A DNA stretch of 64,000 bases from Bosea vaviloviae (GCF_001741865.1 NZ_CP017147.1:4331001-4395000), one strand, 5' to 3'. Positions 7,868-15,659 are shown, numbered from the stretch's first letter. Numbers and translations are program-made. Notes: a model not told the origin generated them from the letters alone.

Positions 7868-9088
7868 TCAGCTTCTCTTCAAGACCTTGCGCACCCAGCC
7901 GGTGGCGAGCTCCATCACCGCATCGAGCGCGCGGCGCTGCAAGGTGCCGGGTTCGACGGTCTCGGCGGCGTAGAGCGGGATTTCGAGCGTCTTGACCTCG
8001 CCGCGCGTGACGAGCAGGCGCCCGACCTCCGCTCCCTCCCGAACCGGCGCGACCAGCGGGCCGCGATAGACGATGCGCGCATTGAGGCGCTCGCCCGCGC
8101 CACGCGGCAGGAGCAGGCTGACCGGCCCTTTCGCCTTCAGCGCGACACGCCCCTTTTCGCCGCCGAAGACGCTGGCTTCGCCGACGATCTCGCCCTCCCC
8201 GAAGATCTTGCGCGCCTCGAAAGCGCGAAAGCCCCATTCCAGCAGCTTGCGCGCCTCCTGCGCCCGGTCGCGTGCGGTCTTCAGGCCATTGACCACGACG
8301 ATCAGGCGCTGACCGTTCTGGACCGCCGAGCCGACAAGGCCGAAGCCCGCCTCGTCGATATTGCCGGTCTTCAGGCCATCCGCGCCGATCTCCATCGCCA
8401 GCAAGGGGTTGCGGTTCTGCTGCTTGATCTTGTTCCAGGTGAATTCGCGCTGGCCGAAGATCCTGTAGAGCTCGGGATAGGTCTTGATGATGTGGTCGGA
8501 GAGCCTGGCCAGTTCCCGGGCCGTGACCTTCTGCTCCGGGTCGCCCATGCCGGTCGCATTGCGGAAGACCGATTTCGTCAGGCCGAGCGCACGCACGCGC
8601 TCCGTCATCACCCGGGCGAAGGTGGCCTCATCACCGGCGATGGCCTCGGCCAGGGCGATCGCTGCGTCATTGCCGGACTGAACGATGAGGCCCTGCAGAA
8701 TATCCGACAGCTTCACCCGGCTGTTCAGGATCGCAAACATCGTCGAGCCGCCCGAGACGCCCCCGCCCTTGCGCCAGGCGTTCTCGGAAATGCCGATCTC
8801 GCTGTCGAGGGTGAGACGGCCCTGCGCGATCTCCTGGAAGGCAACGAGCGCCGTCGCGATCTTGGCGAGGCTGGCGGGAACCATCAGCTCGTCGGCGGCC
8901 TTCTCGTAGAGCACCGTGCCGCTGGCTGCGTCGAGCAGGACGGCGTAAGTCGCCTGCGATTGGAAATTCTGCGCCTGCAGGCCGGTTCCAGCGAGCGATA
9001 GGACCAGGCTCAAAAATGCAACGACGCCCAGCCGCAAGGCGGCAGAGCGTCGATCAGATCCGTCGCTGCTGGTGACAGGCGCGCTCAT
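7868..9088 (-). CDS. dacC: D-alanyl-D-alanine carboxypeptidase (DD-peptidase, low-molecular-weight PBP)
   Basis: 406 aa. An N-terminal signal anchor (about residues 18-39, ending GLQAQ) exports it to the periplasm. All three penicillin-binding motifs are present: S73-L-A-K76 with the nucleophilic Ser, S138-G-N140, and K240-T-G242. A C-terminal beta-rich domain (about 290-380) and an amphipathic tail (WVRKVLKRS) match class-C PBP5/6-type enzymes that associate peripherally with the membrane. It trims the terminal D-Ala from peptidoglycan pentapeptides. It lies between rlpA and tmk on the same strand. The dacC/dacF distinction cannot be settled by eye. Confidence 0.93.
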   Translation of the reverse strand: MSAPVTSSDGSDRRSAALRLGVVAFLSLVLSLAGTGLQAQNFQSQATYAVLLDAASGTVLYEKAADELMVPASLAKIATALVAFQEIAQGRLTLDSEIGISENAWRKGGGVSGGSTMFAILNSRVKLSDILQGLIVQSGNDAAIALAEAIAGDEATFARVMTERVRALGLTKSVFRNATGMGDPEQKVTARELARLSDHIIKTYPELYRIFGQREFTWNKIKQQNRNPLLAMEIGADGLKTGNIDEAGFGLVGSAVQNGQRLIVVVNGLKTARDRAQEARKLLEWGFRAFEARKIFGEGEIVGEASVFGGEKGRVALKAKGPVSLLLPRGAGERLNARIVYRGPLVAPVREGAEVGRLLVTRGEVKTLEIPLYAAETVEPGTLQRRALDAVMELATGWVRKVLKRS

Positions 9089-9137
9089 GCTCCGATCTGA
9101 AGCAGAGGCGGGCTCGGGCGGTCAAGCCCGAACGGCT

Positions 9138-10229
9138 TCAATTGCGCGATAGCGGCTGCAAACTCTGGGGCGAGAGATCGCGCACCAGCGGATGCGCGTT
9201 CGAGAAGCGCTGGGTCGGGCTGCGCTCGGGCGCAGCGAACAGGCTTGCGACATTGGTGCGCACCGGCGGCAGTGGCGTCGCCCGCGGCTGCATGACGACA
9301 GGCTTGCCGGCATTGGCGATGGTGTCGAGGTCGAAGGGGCGGTTAGGCGGCAGCGGCGCGCCACGGACCGGAACGCCCACGCTGGCGGAACTTGCACTGG
9401 CGGAACTTGCGCTGGCCGAGCTCGTGGAAGCAGTCGAGACCATGCTGGCAGCGACCGGGGTGCTCGGCGCGATGGTGCGGACCGGTTCGGCATAGGCCTG
9501 CGCGACCGGCTGCGAAATGGTGGGTCGGACCGGCTCGGCCGGTGCCTCGTCGAGATTGGCGCTGGCGTAGCGGCCGGCCGCCGTCGGGGCGGTGCTTGCG
9601 ACCATGGTCGGGGCGCTGGTGCCCGGGATCGAAGCCGGCTGTCCGTCCGTGCGCAACGTCGCCAGAAGCAGCTTGTCGTCGGAGCCGGCGAGCGAAGCCT
9701 GGCCGAGATATTCGAGCTTGATGCGGGCCGTGCCGAGATGGCGGAAGGCCAGCGCCTCCGCGGTCTTCTGCGAAACGTCCATCAGGCGGTTGCCGTGATA
9801 GGGACCGCGATCATTGACGCGCACGATGATCGAGCGGTTGTTCAGAACGTTGGTGACGCGGGCATAGGCCGGCAGCGGCATGGTCGGATGCGCGGCGCTG
9901 ATGCCGTTGCGGTCATAGACCTCGCCATTGGCGGTGCGGCGGCCATGGAAGGCCTCGCCATACCAGGAGGCGGTGCCGACCGCCGTGTAGCCAACCGGTT
10001 TCTCATAGGGCGTGTAGCGCTTGCCGGCGACCGAATAGGTCTTGCCGATCAATTGGCGCCCGCCACCCTTGGGCACGTCCTCGCCCTCCGCGACGACGCG
10101 CGGGCTGGCCGGGCCGTATTTGGACTGGGGGAACGCTCCGATTTCCTTGGAGCGGCCACGCTGGGCGACCTGATTGCCGGCGCAATTGGCAACGAAAAGC
10201 CCGGCAAGCGCGACGCAACCAAGGCGCAT
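9138..10229 (-). CDS. rlpA: Septal ring lytic transglycosylase RlpA family protein
   Basis: A double-psi beta-barrel RlpA domain is clear ('GTASWYGEAFHGRRTANGEVYD', 'AHPTMPLPAYARVTNV', 'VRVNDRGPYHGNRLMDVS'), including the catalytic-type D in NDRGP. The N-terminus from the ATG at 10229 is a lipoprotein-like signal (MRLGCVALAGLFVANC). The residue before the Cys is Asn rather than Gly/Ala/Ser, so lipidation is uncertain. An upstream in-frame start at 10322 is possible. The C-terminal half is low-complexity Ser/Ala/Pro, including three 15-bp tandem units around 9380-9425, and no SPOR domain is evident. It acts on denuded glycan strands at the septum. Confidence 0.85.
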   Translation of the reverse strand: MRLGCVALAGLFVANCAGNQVAQRGRSKEIGAFPQSKYGPASPRVVAEGEDVPKGGGRQLIGKTYSVAGKRYTPYEKPVGYTAVGTASWYGEAFHGRRTANGEVYDRNGISAAHPTMPLPAYARVTNVLNNRSIIVRVNDRGPYHGNRLMDVSQKTAEALAFRHLGTARIKLEYLGQASLAGSDDKLLLATLRTDGQPASIPGTSAPTMVASTAPTAAGRYASANLDEAPAEPVRPTISQPVAQAYAEPVRTIAPSTPVAASMVSTASTSSASASSASASSASVGVPVRGAPLPPNRPFDLDTIANAGKPVVMQPRATPLPPVRTNVASLFAAPERSPTQRFSNAHPLVRDLSPQSLQPLSRN

Positions 10230-10776
10230 GACGCGCGTTGTCAGAGTGTAACTGCTGAGGCCGCCTGGCTCGGACGCGTCGGAGGACGATTCCGGGACCG
10301 ATGAGCATGCGCCTCGAGTCATTCCGTCGTTCCGCTTTCTGCGCCGAAAAACTCAACAGACCGGCCAGCCGCATCAGCGGCGAAACCGAAGTTTTCGGAC
10401 AATCCAATTAAGAGATCGTTAAGCGGAGGATCGCGGATCGCGACACCGTTAACGACAACCTGTGTGCTCTTGGGCGGGCACAAAGGTGTCGGAAATGCGG
10501 CACGTGTCAACCTGGGACGGGGATAAGGCGCGATTTCAGGCGCGCGTGGCAGCCCTGCAACGTAGCCGCCAAGGCGGGGCACGCCGGCCTCCGCCCCCAT
10601 CGCGGCCAGCGATCAGGGTCCACCCACGCGAGACGGATCATCCTGTTATTGCAGAGATTTTCCGGTTTTGGCCGGAGTTTTGCGCTACACCGGGACAGGC
10701 GGATATGGCCTGAGTTTCGCCAGCGCGATAAGCGGGCTTGCCAAAACGCCATGCGCCCGGCAATGACAAGCGCGTC

Positions 10777-10866
10777 GGAAGGGTGGCCGAGTGGTTTAAG
10801 GCAGCGGTCTTGAAAACCGCCGTGGGTGCAAGCCCACCGTGGGTTCGAATCCCACCCCTTCCGCCA
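10777..10866 (+). tRNA. tRNA-Ser (anticodon TGA)
   Basis: A 90-nt class II tRNA with an encoded CCA. The 7-bp acceptor stem GGAAGGG/CCCTTCC and G discriminator precede CCA at 10864-10866. The D-arm is 'GGCCGAGTGGTTTAAGGC', the anticodon stem is GCGGT/ACCGC with loop CT-TGA-AA (anticodon 10811-10813), a long variable arm follows, and the T-arm is 'GTGGGTTCGAATCCCAC'. It reads UCA codons. Its anticodon-to-variable-arm stretch recurs at 17695-17716, which suggests it has served as an integration site. Confidence 0.97.
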
Positions 10867-10954
10867 TCCTGCTTCGCCCGATGGGCTTCGCAGGACTGGC
10901 ATCCGCCCTCTCAGTCGAAGCAGGATGCCCTCCGAAGCCTCAGCGAAGGAGGGC
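10867..10954. promoter_or_regulatory. Cluster of palindromes between tRNA-Ser and the GIY-YIG gene
   Basis: Directly after the tRNA lies a hairpin 'tcctgc-ttc-gccc-gat-gggc-ttc-gcagga', a plausible tRNA terminator. A second inverted repeat is ggcatcc...ggatgcc. The third (gccctcc 10927-10933 / ggagggc 10948-10954, 14-nt loop) contains the Shine-Dalgarno AAGGAGG of the next gene within its 3' arm, so translation of that gene may be restrained by RNA folding. Confidence 0.5.
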
Positions 10955-10959
10955 CGTTC

Positions 10960-11202
10960 GTGTGGTATGTTTATCTTCTGGAGAGCGAGGCCACGGATGG
11001 CCAACGCTATGTCGGCGTGACCTCCGACCTGAAACGGCGCCTCACGGACCACAACGCCGGAAGATCGGCGCATACATCGAAGTTCTTGCCGTGGCGGATC
11101 GTGACCTACGTCGCTTTCTCGGATCAGAGCAAGGCCACGGCTTTCGAGCGCTATCTCAAATCGGGTTCGGGACATGCGTTCGCGAACAAGCGCTTTTGGT
11201 AG
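10960..11202 (+). CDS. Small GIY-YIG nuclease-superfamily protein (UPF0213/YhbQ-like)
   Basis: 80 aa from a GTG start at 10960, placed 7 bases after an AAGGAGG ribosome-binding site. A longer open frame continues back through the tRNA but is not real. The GIY-YIG core is seen as W-Y-V-Y-L-L...Q-R-Y-V-G-V-T (residues 2-21), followed by the helix with K25-R-R-L and N32, and the Glu in 'AFERYLKSGSG' (E63), the metal-binding position. Proteins of this size are single-domain nucleases thought to act on branched or damaged DNA. They are often mobile and found next to tRNA genes or short repeats. Confidence 0.85.
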   Translation: MWYVYLLESEATDGQRYVGVTSDLKRRLTDHNAGRSAHTSKFLPWRIVTYVAFSDQSKATAFERYLKSGSGHAFANKRFW

Positions 11203-11433
11203 TTGGCCTTGTCCAACCACGCGCTACGAAAGCAGGAATTAAATACAGCGTCACCGTAATCCCCTGCCAAGGACGACAGCAGGCTCGAATTCGCCGGTAG
11301 AGGGGTCGCCCTCCTCACCCGCCAAAATGGGCAGGGCAACGAAGCACGTGATGCTCGCCATGGCCGCCTCCTACCGTGAACAGAAAAAGAACATCGCAGA
11401 CCTGGAGCGGCTGTCAATTGTGCGCCTATGGAT
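11203..11433. other. Intergenic start of the low-GC accessory segment, no gene recognised
   Basis: From about here to 14.8 kb the base composition shifts from GC-dominated wobble positions to a mixed, AT-richer pattern compared with both flanks, which suggests horizontally acquired DNA. Short reading frames in this stretch have no recognisable domain or ribosome-binding site. Confidence 0.4.
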
Positions 11434-11602
11434 GTGCACAACCCGTGCTGCAACCTATGCGCGAGGAGGAAAGGCGCTCAGTCTTGGCGGCGGGATAAGG
11501 GCGCGGGAGATCAATTTGACACTCGATGATCTGGATAGGGCGCAGCGCGACGAGCTAGGCCGACGATATGTCGAGAGGCCGAATGGTGGCTGCGTCGATT
11601 GA
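11434..11602 (+). pseudogene. Possible out-of-frame N-terminal part of the HEPN-motif protein
   Basis: This frame encodes 'LTLDDLDRAQRDELGRRYVE', a plausible amphipathic helix, before stopping at 11602. From 11575 the neighbouring frame continues with 'EAEWWLRRLIHHQLSAAFG', which joins directly to the HEPN protein below. A single missing base near 11573-11577 would connect them into one longer protein. It could be a frameshift mutation, a sequencing error, or unrelated short coding sequence. The segment also carries one copy of an imperfect repeat (11432-11458) that recurs at 12433-12459. Confidence 0.35.
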
Positions 11603-12378
11603 TCCATCACCAGCTCTCCGCCGCCTTTGGAAGCGCGTACATATCGGCAGGCCCGCTGCCGCAACGGCTGAAGCAGCCGATTGTTGAAAAGATGAACCAG
11701 CTATCCGAGCGGGTAGCCAGAGAGGTGGACGCGACCACGTTTGACCAGGCTATCGATATCGTCTGCCATCCAGAGCGTTGGCCGAGCCATTTTGCGCTGG
11801 CAATGGCGAACGCGTACCCCCTTGGGCACGCCGAGGCCCGCTTCTTCCTTGAACAGATCAAGGCCATTCGAAACGACCTATCTCACGGTCGCAGCATCTC
11901 TACTCGCCAGCTTGAAAAAGGCACCTGCTATGCGAACGACCTAGCTGACGCGATCAAGGAATTCTTTCGAGGAGTGGGGATGGCGCAAGATTACAATGTT
12001 CCGATGATTGTTCGATACGTCGATAGCCTCGGAAATCAGAGCCATTTGAGCGGGGTCTCGACCAATATAAGCAATCGGATCATCGACTGGCGAAGATCAG
12101 GCAGAGGAGATCTATATCCGGGTGATACACTCATTGCTGAGGTCGAGGTGGACCCGAGTTACGAAGCATCCGGCTATGCTGTTAGCTGGTTTCTCTACGG
12201 GCATTCTGCACGCATTTCCGGAACCAAAGCGGTCGTGCCGATCGAGATTCAACACGTTTCGGAACAGATAGAAGTAAGGTTCGAGGTGAAGTCCGATCGA
12301 CAGTGGCACCGACAAGGCGAACTCGACGATGCCCTATGTTTGCTGTTTCGAGTTCTGCCGCCCGTCGCCCCCAGGTAG
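11599..12378 (+). CDS. HEPN-motif protein with C-terminal beta-sandwich-like domain (uncharacterised)
   Basis: 259 aa from a TTG start. The true N-terminus may lie upstream in another frame (see the 11434-11602 entry). An all-helical N-terminal half contains R91-N-D-L-S-H96, matching the RX4-6H catalytic motif of HEPN ribonucleases, in the usual context 'FLEQIKAIRNDLSHG'. The C-terminal half (about 125-255) is beta-rich: 'PGDTLIAEVEVDP', 'GYAVSWFLYG', a conserved-looking 'SDRQWHRQGELDD' and a 'FRVLPP' end. It may be an Ig-like sensing or adaptor domain. HEPN proteins often act as toxin RNases or in phage defence. No MNT antitoxin neighbour is seen. Function here is inferred from the motif only. 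Confidence 0.55.
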   Translation: MIHHQLSAAFGSAYISAGPLPQRLKQPIVEKMNQLSERVAREVDATTFDQAIDIVCHPERWPSHFALAMANAYPLGHAEARFFLEQIKAIRNDLSHGRSISTRQLEKGTCYANDLADAIKEFFRGVGMAQDYNVPMIVRYVDSLGNQSHLSGVSTNISNRIIDWRRSGRGDLYPGDTLIAEVEVDPSYEASGYAVSWFLYGHSARISGTKAVVPIEIQHVSEQIEVRFEVKSDRQWHRQGELDDALCLLFRVLPPVAPR

Positions 12379-12431
12379 GCCTGCTCACCTCAAATCTCGT
12401 CTCCTGCCGGACGGCGACACGCGCCGCTCTG

Positions 12432-12459
12432 AATGTACACAACCTACACCGCAACCTAT
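12432..12459. repeat. Imperfect 27-bp repeat, second copy (first at 11432-11458)
   Basis: 'atgtacacaacc...gcaacctat' here matches 'atgtgcacaaccc...gcaacctat' at 11432-11458 with 21 of 27 identities and no gaps. One copy precedes the HEPN gene and the other lies 46 bases before the AlbA_2 gene. Both also begin an ATG-led frame reading M-[CY]-T-T-x-x-A-T-Y, here a 22-codon ORF ending at 12501. It could be a shared regulatory box or a leader peptide. Confidence 0.4.
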
Positions 12460-12505
12460 TCCAGCAGGGGACTGGGCGGCAGGATCGCGATGGGCAGGTA
12501 AAATC

Positions 12506-13798
12506 ATGTCGATCCGTACGAAAGCCCTCTCCGACATCACATGGCCGGATATCGTCGATTTGGCCACCATCGGCGCGACCGAAGATGCGATGCTCGAATT
12601 CAAGGGGTTGCTGCCTGAGAAGAACGGCAAACGCCACGGTTGGTACGATGGCCGCGACCAGATCACGGACTATACCCGAGACAAACTGGCGGCAGAGATC
12701 GTGGGGCTCGCGAACGCATATGGCGGTCGGCTGATCATCGGCATCAAGGAGACACAGGACCGGCCGCGCAAGACGGCTGGCGTCGAACCACTTCCTCGTT
12801 GCGAAATATTCGCCGAGCAGTTGGAGCAGGCCTTCCACTCGATCGTAGATCCTCCGATTGGCAGCTTCCAGATCACGCCGATTGTTGACCCGGCGGCTGT
12901 CGATAGTGCCGGCGCTGTTATCATCGCTGTCTCCGCATCCGACCTAGCCCCGCATGGTATTGGCCGCCCGCCTGCCGCCTACATTCGACGCGGAACTTCC
13001 TGCGAAGAAATGACTATGCGCGATATTCAATCGGTATTCTGGGACGCTCGCACGAAGCGGGAGCGTGTCGAGGCGTTGCGGAAAAAAGAGAGCGCTGATC
13101 TGGCCAAGTTATTCCATGAGAGGATGGCCCAGCATCAGCACAGCATTGCCACTATCGATCTTCAGGCCCCAGCGGAGCCGGGCGTATTTCTTCGCGTGAC
13201 TGCGATAGCTCATAGCTCCCTCGGTTTGAACCAAACAGGACTAGCTCAATTTATAAATCAGCTTCGGCCAATTCGTGATGACCATGGGAGTGATTGGAGA
13301 CCCCTTTTTGGCGATGGGCAGCCCGTGAATTTCTGGAGGCTTCGCGCGCATGGCATGCAAGCATTTGAGCGCGGACCCAGCAGATGGACCATCTTAGACG
13401 ATGGGACCATCAGCGTTATTGGCTTCAGTGCCGGATACAGGAGCAGGCATGTGGTCAATGGACATTTTCCAGGCGCCTTTGCCCTTGTTGCCGCTCAAGT
13501 GCTCGTAATGAGCGATTGTCTGAGAAGGAAAGTAGGGCGGCCGGACATCCCAATCGAGATCGACATAGAAATGCGACACGACGGCAGCGCATCAGGCATT
13601 GAATGGCAGACTGTTACCAAGCTGTTCTCGGGCTTTGCAAACCGCCATGCCGAAATCGGCCCAGTGATCTTTCGCGCGAGAGCGGAGGCCGAAGCCATAT
13701 TTCGCGAACTAGAAACACAATGCTGGAGCGCGTTCGGTCTCAGGGCTTCGCGAACGGCGGATGTCGATTTCGAAAGATGGTTCTCAGAGAGAAACTAG
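12506..13798 (+). CDS. AlbA_2 (Schlafen-type) domain protein, putative nucleic-acid-binding/ATPase-like defence factor
   Basis: 430 aa from the ATG at 12506; the longer upstream open frame has no support. Residues about 14-175 match the AlbA_2 (former AAA_4) domain: 'EDAMLEFKGLLP' near 25-37, 'AAEIVGLANAYGGRLIIGI' at 62-80, then 'HGIGRPPAAYIRRGTSCEEM'. The remainder (about 190-430) is unlike known C-terminal partners and is probably a helical/beta effector region. AlbA_2 domains are found in divergent transcriptional regulators and in Schlafen-related defence proteins. It is co-directional with a HEPN-motif gene and a DEDDh exonuclease in a lower-GC segment. The function is not established. 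Confidence 0.75.
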   Translation: MSIRTKALSDITWPDIVDLATIGATEDAMLEFKGLLPEKNGKRHGWYDGRDQITDYTRDKLAAEIVGLANAYGGRLIIGIKETQDRPRKTAGVEPLPRCEIFAEQLEQAFHSIVDPPIGSFQITPIVDPAAVDSAGAVIIAVSASDLAPHGIGRPPAAYIRRGTSCEEMTMRDIQSVFWDARTKRERVEALRKKESADLAKLFHERMAQHQHSIATIDLQAPAEPGVFLRVTAIAHSSLGLNQTGLAQFINQLRPIRDDHGSDWRPLFGDGQPVNFWRLRAHGMQAFERGPSRWTILDDGTISVIGFSAGYRSRHVVNGHFPGAFALVAAQVLVMSDCLRRKVGRPDIPIEIDIEMRHDGSASGIEWQTVTKLFSGFANRHAEIGPVIFRARAEAEAIFRELETQCWSAFGLRASRTADVDFERWFSERN

Positions 13799-13903
13799 GA
13801 TCGACGAGAACATTGAGTCTCCCTTGTTCACAATAGTCAGATGATGCACCGTAACAATCAATGAAAGCACGAGTTATCTACGATTGTGGGTACGGGTCAG
13901 ATA

Positions 13904-14803
13904 ATGTCCGATTGGCTTAGAGCGAAGTACGGCCTTCCACCAAAAGAGGCTCCCGCAAATAGCGAGCGGCCAAAGCCGCCGTTGATTTTGTCTGATAGTG
14001 CTCGGGCTGCCGTGGCTCAGAACCATTCTGCTGTTTCCGAATGGGTGTCCCGGAATAAACTCCCCGAATTGGATGAAACGCCCGCTCCTCCTGCCCCGGA
14101 GGTAGCATGGATTGAGAAACTTCCTCCATACGTTATATTTTTAGATGTTGAGACGACAGGGCTCAAATATGTTGATCGAATTGTGAGCTTTGCCGCGATC
14201 CGCCTCAGCACTGCGGCTCTTTATCGAAAACAGCTTGATTTAAGCTTTATGCATTTGATCTTCGATCCGGGCATCAATAGCCACCCTCAGGCTCAGCAAG
14301 CACATGGGTACTCCGATTGGATCTTGCGACATCAAGACCCCTTCAACGAGCACTCGGCAGGTATCTGGAAATTCATCCACCGCGCTCCCCTGATTGTGGC
14401 GCACAATGCTGACTTTGATGCTGGATTTCTAGATCGAGCTTTCAGGCTGGCGGGCGGCCCGGAGATAGCGCGCGAGACCTTCTGCACGATGCGCGCCTAC
14501 CAAAATCTCGGCCTGAGAGGTGGCGCATCGCTAGCGGCAGCCGGTCGAACGATAGGCCTAGCCAGACGAAACGAACACCACGGCGCGCTCGAAGACGCTT
14601 GGCTTTGCATGCTCATCTATCTCTGGCTGCACGGATGTCCGCTGAGGTTCCCTCCCTCGGAGGAACTCTACTCGGCTCCGTCAAATATACGGCAATGGCC
14701 CTTGCCTCCCGATGGCCGGCTGCCTCGACGAAAAAACGTCTTAAGGCGATCGGCGTCGCTTCAGGATGCCCGCGAAGCCGATGTCGATGCGCTCCGGCGC
14801 TAG
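13904..14803 (+). CDS. DEDDh-family 3'-5' exonuclease (DnaQ-like)
   Basis: 299 aa from ATG 13904 (a GTG 18 bases upstream is an alternative). A long variable N-terminus (1-75) precedes the exonuclease domain. Exo I is D81-V-E83-T-T, Exo II is 'VAHNADFDAGFLD' with Asp at 170/172, and Exo III is H226-G-A-L-E-D231, so all catalytic acids and the His of the DEDDh class are present. Such nucleases remove 3' nucleotides from DNA or RNA; this one lacks polymerase, helicase or BRCT partners. It is the last gene of the low-GC cassette and may be its nuclease effector, which is an inference. Confidence 0.85.
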   Translation: MSDWLRAKYGLPPKEAPANSERPKPPLILSDSARAAVAQNHSAVSEWVSRNKLPELDETPAPPAPEVAWIEKLPPYVIFLDVETTGLKYVDRIVSFAAIRLSTAALYRKQLDLSFMHLIFDPGINSHPQAQQAHGYSDWILRHQDPFNEHSAGIWKFIHRAPLIVAHNADFDAGFLDRAFRLAGGPEIARETFCTMRAYQNLGLRGGASLAAAGRTIGLARRNEHHGALEDAWLCMLIYLWLHGCPLRFPPSEELYSAPSNIRQWPLPPDGRLPRRKNVLRRSASLQDAREADVDALRR

Positions 14804-14842
14804 GCCGATGCGACTAAGGCGGTCGCGGATGACTGAACCAGA

Positions 14843-14869
14843 AGAGCCCCCGGGTTTGGCAGGGGCTCT
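14843..14869. terminator. Hairpin terminator between exonuclease gene and the reverse-strand ORF
   Basis: An 8-bp perfect stem (agagcccc / ggggctct) with an 11-nt loop, 40 bases after the exonuclease stop and 25 bases beyond the reverse-strand stop at 14894. It could terminate transcription from either side, though no long T-run is present. It roughly coincides with the return to high-GC sequence. Confidence 0.45.
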
Positions 14870-14893
14870 CGATGGGATCGCGATAGGGACGGG

Positions 14894-15103
14894 TTAGGGG
14901 GCGGCGGAGCCGACAGCAGGAGCGCTCACCTCGGGCATCGAGCGCCCAGTCAAGCCCGGCCCGGAGCCGGTCGTGAGCGCGCCGGTCGCGGTGATGCGCT
15001 GATCGATCTTGGCGAGGAATTCGGGCGACGGGCTCACCGTAGTGAGGCCGGAAATCGTGGCGCTCCCCTCGACCTCGGCTGTGACCTGGTCTTGCCGCAC
15101 CAC
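14894..15103 (-). CDS. Short hypothetical protein, possibly a remnant
   Basis: About 69 aa from a GTG start ('VRQDQVTAEVEGSATISGL...'). The same frame stays open upstream into the end of the HxlR gene ('GRARFEAVVRQDQ'), without a clear start or ribosome-binding site. This suggests the 3' end of a once longer gene rather than a complete one. The composition is high-GC, unlike the cassette next to it. No domain recognised. Confidence 0.3.
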   Translation of the reverse strand: MVRQDQVTAEVEGSATISGLTTVSPSPEFLAKIDQRITATGALTTGSGPGLTGRSMPEVSAPAVGSAAP

Positions 15104-15132
15104 GGCCTCAAAGCGTGCCCGCCCACCCTCTC

Positions 15133-15636
15133 CTACTCCGGCTCGGGCACCTTCAAGATCACCGTCTCGTCGGGGCCGATCGCACGGCCATCCTGCGTGC
15201 GAATGTCGAGCCGGACAGGCAGGCCCGTGTCACGCTCGACCAGGGACGAGCGCTGCTCGTCCGCCTCGAAGAGATGGCGCTCGCCCCATTGCCGGAGCGC
15301 GACCATCACCGGGAACAGGTCCCGGCCCATCTCGGTCAGACGATATTCCTGGCGCACGGCGCCATCGCCAGCCGGAGCAAGTTCCAGGATGCCGCGCGAG
15401 ACCAGCGTCCGCAGGCGGTCCGACAGGATGTTCTTGGCGATGCCGAGGCTCTTCTGAAACTCGCCGAAGCGCGTCAGGCCGTCGAAAGCGTCGCGCACGA
15501 TCAAGAGCGACCACCAATCCCCGATCACATCGAGCGACCGGGCGCTGGGGCAGAAATCCGCTTTCAGGCTTCTCCGCCCAACCATCGATGTCGCTCCAGG
15601 CCGATGTGAACAGGCCTCATGTTCAGGTTGCATCAT
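15133..15636 (-). CDS. HxlR-family transcriptional regulator
   Basis: 167 aa. The winged-helix HxlR core is clear: C-P at 'FCPSARSLDVIGDWWSLLIV', then 'RFGEFQKSLGIAKNILSDRLRTL' (recognition helix) and 'EYRLTEMGRDLFPVM' wing. Cys in this region is often redox- or electrophile-sensing in the family. It is transcribed divergently from an MFS exporter with a palindromic operator candidate between them, the classic arrangement for a local repressor of a drug or metabolite efflux pump. The start is the first of two adjacent ATGs at 15636. Confidence 0.9.
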   Translation of the reverse strand: MMQPEHEACSHRPGATSMVGRRSLKADFCPSARSLDVIGDWWSLLIVRDAFDGLTRFGEFQKSLGIAKNILSDRLRTLVSRGILELAPAGDGAVRQEYRLTEMGRDLFPVMVALRQWGERHLFEADEQRSSLVERDTGLPVRLDIRTQDGRAIGPDETVILKVPEPE

Positions 15637-15659
15637 AAAACTGAAATGGCTATGCGTCG

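Noticed and set aside
10738..10959. N-terminal extension of the GIY-YIG protein through the tRNA gene
   Set aside because: It translates the tRNA-Ser gene itself; a GTG with an ideal Shine-Dalgarno lies at 10960.
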